In this document: piece after piece, positions 52,004 to 62,147 of the stretch
Numbering within the stretch: position 1 is the first letter of the stretch
How the letters are laid out: every line of letters begins with the position of its first letter
Source of the DNA: Dillenia suffruticosa
Taxonomy: Eukaryota > Streptophyta > Magnoliopsida > Dilleniales > Dilleniaceae
Reading direction: 5' to 3'
Assembly (NCBI GenBank): GCA_033439265.1
Contig: JAVTVX010000013.1
Span: forward strand, 23,580,000-23,643,999
Length of the DNA stretch: 64,000 nt
Notes under the pieces: model-generated
Database searches by the model: none
The model's input: only the letters and a program-made list of their open reading frames with translations
What the model was told of the DNA's origin: nothing
Translations under genes and position numbers: made by a program

Positions 52004-54939
52004 CTATGCATTTTCTGTATTACTATTTTGGGTGTCATTTTGAGAAGCAACAGCTTCGGAACTTGCTGAATTGGCCACAGGTGGATATGGTTCCATCAAA
52101 CTTGCAGCTATTGCAGCCTTGAGGTCTTCATCATCGCAGTCGGATAATATTTCTGCCTCCCCAGATAAAGGAGAAGGATTCGCAAGCTGTTGCTGGCTTG
52201 GGGCAGTACCACGAGGAGCCTGCACCAAGTTGCATGACTTGGTTATCCTCTCTGCGTCTTCAGGTGACAGCCATTGCCCAAAATTATTGGAGGCTTCAGA
52301 TGCTGCAATGGGACATTCCCTGGGAAAATTTCCTCTCACCAAGAAAATGCTCCACTCTGATCCTTTTAGAGTGTCAAGATATGCTGCCAAATAGAATTTC
52401 GAAAGATGTTGCGGTGCTGCATAAAGGCTGTCAAAATTATACCATTCACCATTCACTTTCCTGATGCAGAACCAATGGTCTTGCAAATGGCAAATAAATG
52501 CATTTTCCAGCTCTGGGTCGATCTGTGCAGGCTCAGCAACAGGACAATCAAGGGGAATGACCTGCAAATCCCACACCTCCAAAGCTTTTTGCAGAACCTG
52601 TAAGAAAAAGTTCATACATCATGTTAACTAAACTGTGGACAACCAACAAATCCTTCCAGAAGAAGCGGATGTAATATATTAAGTTTATGGTTCCATGGTA
52701 CAAAAATTTTTAGGATAATATAAACCCTTGAAGCTAAACAAATGTTAAAACAACAGAATTCTCAAAGCATGTCTTTTTAAACTACAAAAGCAAATCTATA
52801 GAGGAAACAAGTGCAGTTAAGCATGGGTACAGGGAAACAATCCCGTCTGAACTTCTTCCAATATCAAGCAGCTTCTTCATTTTATTTAAGATGCCACTCT
52901 ACATACACTATCCATGTTCGTCTCAAACAATAGCATTAATCACACGCTGTTAAAGCTCCAAATGCAGCAGCCCACAGCCCTTTCACAGCATGGTTAAATA
53001 AGATCCCTGTTTCATTTTTCCTCAGAAATAATAATATGTCCAGAGAAGCACCACTTTATCTTGTCTGAAGCTTATGCAACAAGCTAAAAAACTATCAATT
53101 TCATTGGTACTTCCAAAGGTCAATCAACAAGTGTGACAAATCTAAACCCTCTTTCTTAATTAGTAGCAATGTAACACCAAAATATCATGTGAGAATTTCA
53201 ATGAATAATATGTAAAACCATATTCTTCAGACCTCCAACATAGTCCTAGCTTATTCCCTAAATCCCAAACTACCGAGGCGAACAGGCTCAATTCCTAAGC
53301 ATGCCTACTACCTTCAGCCAACATGAACGAGAGAATAAGTAATTCTGCAGGTGATTCCATAAGTTCTACACAATCCACTTGCTCATTTTTGTGCCACTCC
53401 CAGAATGAATATCTTCAATTGTTTCCAACGAAACCATCTTAAACTTTGTTAGTGCAGAGTAGGTACTTCTTGCATGTCATACAACAATTGAAGCCAAGCA
53501 GGAGGGCTTGCACCTATGTTTGTTCTCAAAAGTTTTGTCCCTTCTCAGCAGCCTCTAACACAAGCTGCAGACTCTTGAAGCCAGTGTGATGTTGGCCGTC
53601 CCCAACAAAACCCCGTCCCCACCTAAAGCATACCAAATAGGGAAAAGGAAAATTCCAAGTCCTAGAGATGGCTATCTTATGCATCAAGAAAATTACAGAT
53701 GATATTATGTGCAAAAGTATGACTGATTATTGACAAGGAACAGGCTTATAAGAATTATATGGGATGACCAACATTATTCCGCTTTTCTTTTGTAACATGG
53801 TGGCTAATTTAACCACCAGGTGGCCAATTATTTCACTGTAAAATTATCTTATCAGCTAAACATGTCATAAAATTATTCAACCATCCCTTTTTAGTGGTTT
53901 CTATTGGCAAGCATGCTGCCTTTAACTATTAAACCAACCTGGCTAAGTGAATCGATCACTGAACTCAACAAAATCTTGCCTCTTTTCAGGAATTTCAAGA
54001 TGCATAGTTCAAAAGTTGAAATTTAACAAGAGTGTTCAAAAAATGTCTTTCCAAAACACCAAAGAATTCCAGACTACTTGATGACAGTCTATGAATAACC
54101 GGTCATGATATTCTAGGATGACAAGACATTCACCTGAGTAGGTTCTCTTGCAATATTCCTGAACACCAGTCCCCACACCAAAGAAAAAGGCAGGGTTTTG
54201 AATAGATGCACTCCAAGGAAAACCCATAAAGCCATCAAATTTTCACATTGTATCCTTTTCTTTCAACGTTTGCATTTAGCACCAATACACATAAAGAGAA
54301 ACACTGAGCAAATTCCCATAACGTGAGAAACAAAATTTTCTACAATCATCATAGACATCAACAACACCAATACTACAAAGGTATTCCTTCTGCATTTGGT
54401 AAACTGGTATATGTTATATTACCAACACATACAAGGATAAACATTGAACAAACAAACAACCAGAATATGAAAAACTTGAATTTCTGATCACCATAGATAG
54501 CAAGAAAGCTTTTGATATTTCATCAACCTAGAGAACTATAACTAAAACACAAGACTGCAAACCCTAGTGCATCAAGAACCAAACTCACCCTTTCAAGATA
54601 AGCATATTAAGATGATTGGCAAAGATTGAGCATGAACGCAATCTTATAAAGAAAAGTAAAGAAAATAGTTAAAACCTGAATGCTGAAATCACCGCCCATA
54701 GAAACATTATGCGATTCCTCAGAATCAAATCGAAGAAGATCATCACCTCCTCCTCCTGCGCCTTCGAGCATCATCTGACGCTCTTTGGAATCGAGATCGG
54801 ATGCTAAAGCCGCTAAATCGATTTCTGAGAAGAAAGGACCTTGTAGAACGGTGTTCACGCAATGTACGGCACAGAGTTTCGATTCTTGTACTTCGTGGTA
54901 CAGCATTCCTCCATTGCTCGCACCTTCGCCGCCTTCCAT
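52004..54939 (-). CDS. ATX3: Ataxin-3 homolog (Josephin deubiquitinase), 285 aa, two exons
   Basis: This is a cysteine deubiquitinase of the Josephin family. Exons are 54939-54676 and 52597-52004, joined in phase 0 across a 2.1-kb intron (SIQ|VLQKALEVW). The catalytic segment QESKLCAVHCVNTVLQG places Cys23, with Gln18 before it. The His lies in LQDHWFCIRKV (His129), and Asp144 in NFDS takes the place of the animal Asn. A ubiquitin-interacting-motif-like helix DEDLKAAIAASL sits about 40 residues from the C-terminus. There is no poly-Q tract. An acidic/Gly insert (GAGGGGDDLL) follows the first catalytic region. It is transcribed divergently from the OTU gene. From memory it corresponds to At3g54130. 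Confidence 0.94.
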
Positions 54940-54959
54940 TGTTAATTGATCGATTCAAT

Positions 54960-54962
<3 letters not shown>

Positions 54963-55008
<46 letters not shown>
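54963..55008. repeat. (CT)n microsatellite in the ataxin-3 leader
   Basis: About 22 CT units (GA in gene orientation) begin about 24 bp upstream of the ATG, so the tract probably lies in the 5' UTR. The SLSLSL open frame across it is an artefact. Confidence 0.9.
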
Positions 55009-55935
55009 ACTGAAATCGAAAACCGTTTTTGTAAGAGCAAACCCTAGAAGGCGTTCACGGACGATGGACGAGGGTAGAACAAGGAAGAAAAGGAATAAAT
55101 CGGTTTTGTTTCAGTTTTTTGGCCAAATTAGAACTGAGGAGAGAAAGGGATCAAAATTTGATTTTAAGAGAGTTTCGTCAACGGTTTGTCTTGAAATCTT
55201 TGCGGTCGAGGAGAGTCAAACAGATATTTATTTTGGAGTGAGACGAATCTGCCCCTTACTTCCTCAGTAATCGTCATCACTTGGGGATAAGTAATTGCTG
55301 GATAAGAGCCTTAACCGCTAGATAACTAAATCAAACTACACATATTTGCACGATTTTTTTATTTACTTGTGAAACGTATTAAAAATATTTAAGGATATTA
55401 TACATCAAAACAAATCAATAATTAATTTATTTTAAAATTTTTAATTTTTATATTTTAAATTTTAATATTTATAATAACAAGTATTTTATATAATTTATTC
55501 TGTTGAACTATTAAAATTTTATATTTTTATATTATTTTCATCATGTTTAATTTTTCTAATAAATGATAAAAATAAAACAAAAGAGAAAACACTGTTCCTT
55601 TTAAAATAAAAATAAAAAAACCCGTAATCTAGAATATTACTCTAGTTTTATCTCGGGGAAAATCAAATGAAACTTTCAAAGTGACTGTACCTGTCGCTTC
55701 AAGCTCGATAAACGACGTCATTTAGTTGCATTTCTTTATAATTATTTTTAACACGCGGATGAGAAACGACGGCGTATCGTGTTAGGCATCAAGCTCAAAA
55801 AGACGACGTCGTTTAATTGCTGTTACTACTTGCACCCGATTGCCATTGCCTGTATTTCGGAGGAGGCAAGAACCAAGATCGTTCTCTCTTTCCTGCTCGA
55901 AACGTCCTCGTCTGGGCGCCGCAAGGGAGACTCTC
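55009..55935. promoter_or_regulatory. Shared divergent promoter region of the ataxin-3 and OTU genes
   Basis: The two start codons are about 1 kb apart, facing away from each other. The part near the OTU gene carries two copies of a roughly 35-bp unit (about 55698-55733 and 55787-55824): TCAAGCTC, a short A-rich step, ACGACGTC, TTTA, TTGC. Each copy holds the palindromic C-box GACGTC (55714-55719 and 55805-55810), a bZIP binding core. Central sequence (55330-55620) is very AT-rich. Confidence 0.5.
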
Positions 55936-56207
55936 ATGGGGGAAATGCCTTCAAACAGTAATCCCAAGACTCAAATTCCTTTTTCTTTTTCTAAGTCAAA
56001 TCTCCTAAACCCCAGTTCCAACTCTCAGTAAATTTCCATTTTCTTTTTCTGCGTGTAATTTAATTTTGCAGAGTCAGTTCTAGAGCAATTGAAAAATGGA
56101 ATTGCACAGTTCGAGCTTATTACTCCGCCAGTTTCTTCAATCTCTGGAGGCCTAAACCCACCTTTTTTCGCTAGAATTGGACCACCCTTGTACCTCCCTC
56201 CCTCCCT

Positions 56208-56251
<44 letters not shown>

Positions 56252-59200
56252 AATGGTTCCTGGTAGTAATTCCGGCTTTCCTTTTTTAATTAACAAAGGG
56301 GCGGAGGGTCTCCTGCAATGAGGAAAGTGGAGCGTTACTCAATTCAGAAGGTTACCGGAGACGGCCGCTGCATGTTTCGCGCACTGGTATGGTTTCTAGG
56401 TTTCTCTGTTTTACCTAAGCACTCACACTTAAGAACATATGTTGGTAAGGGGGTTTGGTCTGATTCCTGCTTTGGGAGGAAGCCATGAATGCATAACCTC
56501 TGCAATTTAGTGAGTGAGGGCGAAGCTACAAATTTTTATTTGGAGGCGAAGTACATCGTATAGGGGGTGGGGGTGGAGGGAGCAGTGGGATAGGGAATAA
56601 AAAATATTTTAAAAGATTAAGTGGCATTTTTAATACCTTTAGCATTATTTCTAAGATTTTTGGGAGCATTTTTGAGACTTTTAGTGCATTTGTTGAGATA
56701 TGGCTATTTTTTTTATTACAAAATATGGCTAATTTTGTATTAAAATTTTAAGAGGCCAACTCCTCACCTCCCTTTTCCCCTGTAAGGATTGATTAGTTTA
56801 CAGCTCAAAGGCTCAGCAGCTCGCATGCTTTTACAACATGTTGACAACAATGAGAATTTCAGCCACTGCCTTCTGGGTTTGTGCTAGTGAACTCAATGGT
56901 TGGCCATGCTTATGCACCAGGCAAGCACACAAGAAATTGTGTCTAGGCATGCCAGTAGAGCCATTTGAACTTGCTAATATTACTGTGGCACCTCTACTGG
57001 TAAATATGCTGTTTGTTGTATGATTTGACATTATTAGGGCAACAAAACAATGATATACAATGTTAATGATCCATTATTCTTGTGACTTAATCAAGAATTG
57101 TCGATCACACTTGTTGTATTTACCTATTATAGGACAATAACTTTTTGCTTATTTGACTTATCTTCTCATTATGTCATAAGGTGAAAGGCATGGCTTTCAA
57201 CAAAGGTATTGCTCTTAAGCCAAGAGAAGAGAGAGAAAATGCAGGTTAGTTCTGATAGGATTGTTTGTGGCACCTTCAAATTTTATTAAAGTGATCCTTA
57301 ATCCTCTAGGTAGTCAAATGTTCATGCGAACATGGTAGAAGCTCTCTCTCTCATAGAATGGGATAAAAGTTGAAGAATTTGTTCTCTTCTATTTAATAAT
57401 TTCAGATTTATGAATGGTATAATGCTGTTCTGTTCATAAGATTTGCAATGAAGTTGATTTAATTTGATTTCTTACCCCCATTAAACTTTTGTAGTGTAAG
57501 TTTTGGATCTGATAGACTAGCAGGGCAGGCCATGGCCAGTATACTTTGTTTCTTTAACTTGATGAATTTTATCAGGGGAAGTCAAGTTAGAAATATGTAC
57601 GGATAAAGTGACTTCGACATATCTTCTTGGATTTAAGAAAATTATAAAACATGCAAGCAGCATTCTTCTATAGTTCCTTGAAGTGAGCAACTAAATCTTT
57701 AGTTTCACAATGCGTTATAGTAGGGTTGAAATGAGCTTAATGATGGACAAAAGTCTTCACCTGGTGCAAATGCAGATGACTTGAGGATGGCTGTGAGAGA
57801 AATTTTGTGTGAGAATGGCAATGAACGAGATCAATACGAGGAAGCACTGATTTCTATTACAGTAGAGGAGTCTTTGAAACAGTAAGACAAGACCCTCCAG
57901 GCTTGATTTCCCAATTGTTCTCTTATGGTTATAATGGAAATTTATTGAAATTTTCTTGATATATTTTCTGCAGTTATTGTGAACGCATCAGAAGGCCAGA
58001 TTTTTGGGGAGGGGAGTCAGAGTTACTGGTATGTATAGTACTTTCTTATTCTGTGTCTGTTCGGTGGTGCAGTTTGTCCATTATTGATAGGCCCCAGCTG
58101 GATTAGGGATTCAATCATGTGATTTGGACTAATAGTTCTGGTCCTGCATCCATTTCACATAAGTGTACGAGACTGTTTATCCCTTGGGGACAAAGAATAC
58201 CACTAACATGGGAACATTGAATCCCCCCCCTTTTTTTTGGGGGGGGGATATTGTCCGAGGACACAATATCCTGCTCAAAATTTTCCTCCAAAGTACCAAT
58301 AAGAAATTCACGATCTAATTTAGGTACAGAAAAGTAGACGTCCTTACTGAATATATTTACATGTTGTTAATAAAGCATATCACAGATACGATAAATCTGA
58401 AAACGCCCTGTATGATGAATTTTCTGCATTGTTTTGCCTTTTACTCTGCTAACAATAGGTTGCAGCTGCACAGTGTTCTGTGTTTTTGCTGGGATTTGTG
58501 TTTTGAACCAATTACTTAGAATAAATCAGATTTCTCAGACATTCACACACTAGTTTTGAACAGCACTGGGCACAAACATATTAGTTTGTGGCTTTGAGTT
58601 ATTTATTTTCAACAAAATCAGTCTTTTAAGTAAATTTCTGAGGCTCTTTGAGTAAGCTCCATTCTTCAAACATACAGGATGTGTACTCCATAAGAATCTA
58701 ACTTTCTGTGAGATTTCTTTTATAATACACCAACTTTTCTGTTTTTTTAGTATTTTGAATCCGATACATCTGTTACATCTCATTTGTTTCTGTGCTTTAT
58801 CCTTTGGAATAGAGTCTTAAGCTTTGTAAATACAAAGCAATGTTTTTGTTCATCTTTGTGTTTAATTCTCCACCAGGTGTTGTCAAAGTTATGCTGTCAA
58901 CCAGTCATTGTGTACATACCCGAGCACGAGGTATGTTTCCTTCACAAAATGTATGGAGCCCGGATTTTAAGGTCTCTATGTGGGCTTGATGACCTTTGCT
59001 ATAACTTTTACTGGATGAAGACATGCTTACATGACAGCTCCTTTTGTATGCAAATTTGTGGTTGTTGAAGTTGGCAGTGGATAAAATATGAAATGTGATT
59101 TGTTTACTCAATATATTGGCACAGCCCCATTCCTCCATATGACTCAATTGACACAGCAGTACCAACTGCGATGTTATCTTGGCCGTCTGTGAGTGAAGTA

Positions 59201-59873
59201 CGGGGATCCAATAGACTACAATTGGTCATCGGTTTATTGTTTATACCCCATAATATTAGTTTATTGTAAATTGGAAAAGTTAGTTGTTTTGCGCAATTTA
59301 GCTAGAAGCAAACTCGGGAATTCTCAAAGAGAGGGGAGCCATGGTGGCCCCCCACGACCGGCTGGAATATCATTAGAACTCACCCAAATCTCCCATCTTT
59401 CCTTATGAGAAGTTCGGTTTTGAACTCCACATTGAAGAGGATTACCTGGGACAATATCTCCGAGTCAGGCGCTTGTCAGTGGCTTGTTTGTACTTCATCA
59501 TAATCTCTCACTCTTTTTCTTTCCTTTTTTTCTGTTCGCACATGAGTTGTGCATGGGTCTTGACATGGTCAGATGTGGAGTAGTGCACGTGACGACTTTT
59601 TCCTTCGCCTGCTAAGAAGGGCAAAACACCCACAGACCATCTTTCTCGAACTTTCTCTTCCTTGTGATGGGTGCAATAACATTTGATACATTGTTCCATC
59701 ATGAAAATAATTTTGCGATTGGCTTGCAGCATTCAACGAAAGGATGGGGCTCTGGTTTTATTCCTATTGCAGAATATGGAGCGGAGTTTCAGAAGACTTC
59801 AACAAAAGGGAAAGCCAGGAAAGTGGTGAGGCTCCTCTATAGTGGCCGAAACCATTATGACCTACTTGTTTAG
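55936..59873 (+). CDS. OTU3: OTU-domain cysteine protease (OTU3-like deubiquitinase), 216 aa, eight exons
   Basis: This is a cysteine deubiquitinase of the ovarian-tumour family. Proposed exons are 55936-55957, 56072-56189, 56299-56386, 57181-57244, 57776-57881, 57974-58028, 58877-58930 and 59730-59873; all phases agree. The catalytic core KVTGDGRCMFRAL gives Asp68 and Cys71, and the terminal GRNHYDLLV gives His211, a complete triad. The first three exons are less certain: they are joined to give ARIGPPLGGGSPAMRKVERY, and a shorter protein could start at the ATG at 56318. The second intron holds a CT microsatellite. The fifth-from-last to last exons encode GMAFNKGIALKPREE, YCERIRRPDFWGGESELL and GWGSGFIPIAEYG. 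Probable counterpart of At2g38025 (from memory). Confidence 0.88.
56216..56250. repeat. (CT)n microsatellite in OTU intron 2
   Basis: A run of about 17 CT units lies within the proposed 109-bp intron, where it would also serve as the polypyrimidine stretch upstream of the acceptor at 56298. Confidence 0.85.
58223..58274. repeat. Two adjacent short inverted repeats in OTU intron 6
   Basis: A C8-T8-G9 run can fold on itself, and directly after it GGATATTGT and ACAATATCC form a 9-bp inverted repeat around CCGAGGAC. It is a compact potential double hairpin of unknown origin. Confidence 0.7.
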
Positions 59874-61482
59874 AGATGTCACTGTGGCGGTTTGTGTGAA
59901 ATTGTTTTCTGGGGGCTGATCAGGGCCTTGTCGATTCATGATCTCAGCGGCTTTCCAGCTTGCTCCTTGTACCATTGGCATTAGTTCCCCGTTGACCCCA
60001 ACCCCCTCCAAAAAAGAGGCATTTACCTTGTCCTTATTTGTTGTACTTGGGAATGTTGTTGCTTAAGTTCTGGAAAAAAAAAAAAGGGCGTGGGGGACTT
60101 TACCTTCATTTTCTTGAATGTGATTGAAATTTTGTTCACAGGAAAAAAATAAGAGTATCTTTTAGGGAGTATTTTTTTATTTTTTGGTGCTAATCTTTTA
60201 GGGAGTATTATCAAAGATTGGTCTTTTATTATTAAGATGGAGAAAGGGACATCAATTACGTGCATTGATCATTTTTAGGAATTAGTTTTCTATGTGATGG
60301 TTCACCTACTAACGACCTAATCTAACAATAAGTTGCACATTTGATCATTTCCATTGGTAGCTATTGGCTTTGGCGACGCTAACAATACAGATTCATCCTC
60401 ATTTTCACTGAACTTTTCTAATCAAATTTCTTTCCGTATTTCCATAGAACTTGGAAATAAGACTGCATGTAATGAATCACCTAAGCTTATCATTTGTAAA
60501 AATCCTTCGCAAAGTCTCTATATCTTCGGAACAAACTCGCCCCTCTGGTGAAAAACAAGAATGAAGTCGCCTACTAGCACTAAAATACTAGGTCAAGTAA
60601 AATATGAGGTTCTTTATTTCACTTTTCCTTTCCTCTTACTTATAAATGTTTCAATATTTCTAATTTTGATATTAAATAAAATATTTCTTGGATTGCACCT
60701 AAAAAACAGTACATATCTGCCGGGGTGGGCAAAGAGGGAGCTATTCTTGATTTTTTTTTTTTTTTTAAAAAGAAATTATTTATGTAATTTTAAAAGTTGA
60801 ATCCCGAATATTTTTTATCCTTAAATTATAACTTTAAATATTATTATATTTAATTTTGGGTTGAATTTTGAGGTAGTAAGGAAAAATAGCAAAACCAAAT
60901 GGGGAAATTTCCAACAAGGAAGGGATTGAGGTGAGGATGTGCAGGAAAACAAGGAAGTCGGAATGATGCATGTCCCAGTCCCAGTCCCAGTTGGGAATGT
61001 AGGGTAGGATTAGGGTGCGTTGTCGAACGCAAAGGATGACGACATTGAAGGCGTCGACGTAGGTCGAGGTCGAGCCCCGTTAACGTGTCATTGAGTGATA
61101 CAACACGTGCGAGGTCAGAGGAGGAGAGTGTGACAAAAATACACAAAAATGAAAACAGCAATTAGTTAAGTCGAAGTGGAGTTTTTAGAGTCAGCGAACG
61201 GCTCCTCTCCATTCAACGGCCAAACCGGAAAAGGCTGGCTTATTTACATCTCTCCCTTTCTCTCCCCCGCATTGGAAGTATCGCCCACACCCTATAGAAA
61301 TTCCCAAATGAGAGCCCCCACGACGATCTTCTCGATGTAGAACTTCTTTCTCTCGCTCTCCCCCTCGTTTAAATATTTTGCCTTCTCTCTCTCAGAAAAG
61401 AGCTTTTATCTTCCGAACAATCTCTCTCTCCCCCCCCCCAACTGTCTGCCGCGTTCTTCAGGAGAGATCTCCAGTATTTTCA
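59874..61482. other. Intergenic region between OTU and CAC3, with the CAC3 first exon and promoter
   Basis: The first part is the OTU 3' UTR and AT-rich spacer. From about 60850 the sequence is less AT-rich, with a (CCCAGT)3 run near 60972-60990. From about 61340 it is CT-rich and leader-like. A donor-like CAG|GTAAAA at 61482 fits the end of a non-coding first exon of CAC3. Confidence 0.45.
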
Positions 61483-61517
61483 GGTAAAATTTTTCTCCTC
61501 ACTCCCACTCTTTCTCT

Positions 61518-61991
61518 CCCTCTCTCTCTCTCTCTCTCTGAAGTTTTCTAGGACCATCTTCATTCCAATCGGTTGATTTTCAGGTTTATTTGTTTAACAA
61601 AATCTTGAATTAGAATACGTTCCTAATTGATTCTGTTTCGTTCACTTTGAGGGTTTTCTTTTCTTTTTTTTTTGGCTTAGTTGAAGAGATTTAGTGTTGA
61701 AATTTCATAGTTTTGATTGGCTTGATATAGGTAATGGCTTCAATTGCTATGCAATTCATAACATCTCTCTCTCTCTCTCTCTCAAGGTTTCTAGAACAAT
61801 CTTCATTCTAATGGTTTGATCTTTAGGTCTGATTGTTCAACAATCTTGAATTAGAATATGATCTTAATTGATTATGTTTCGCTCATTTTAAGGATTTTTT
61901 TTGCCTAGTTGAAGAGATTTACTGTCGAAATTTCACAGTTTTGATAGGCTCGATTTAGGTAATGGCTTCATTTGCGATGCTATTTATAACA

Positions 61992-62025
<34 letters not shown>

Positions 62026-62147
62026 TCGAAATTCTCTAGTCTGTTAGCTAACTATTTGAATTAGAAACAGGGTTATGCTTAATTACCCATATTTTGATGA
62101 AACTTTACAGCTTTAATTGGCGGATATCCTGAGGAATGGCTTCAATC
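61518..62147 (+). repeat. Diverged tandem repeat covering the CAC3 leader intron end and start codon
   Basis: Three units each run: (CT)n, a GAATTAGAA segment, TTAATT, a TTTCACAG- or TTTACAG-like acceptor, then AATGGCTTCA. Units begin at CT tracts near 61518, 61764 and 61992 and end at ATGGCTTC motifs at 61734, 61962 and 62136. The first two units are closely similar over about 230 bp; the third is shorter and more diverged. The third copy's ATG is the CAC3 start codon. Confidence 0.8.

Noticed and set aside
61518..62147. Direct repeats as a possible CRISPR array
   Set aside because: Units are about 230 bp, diverged and lie in a plant gene leader; CRISPR arrays do not occur here.
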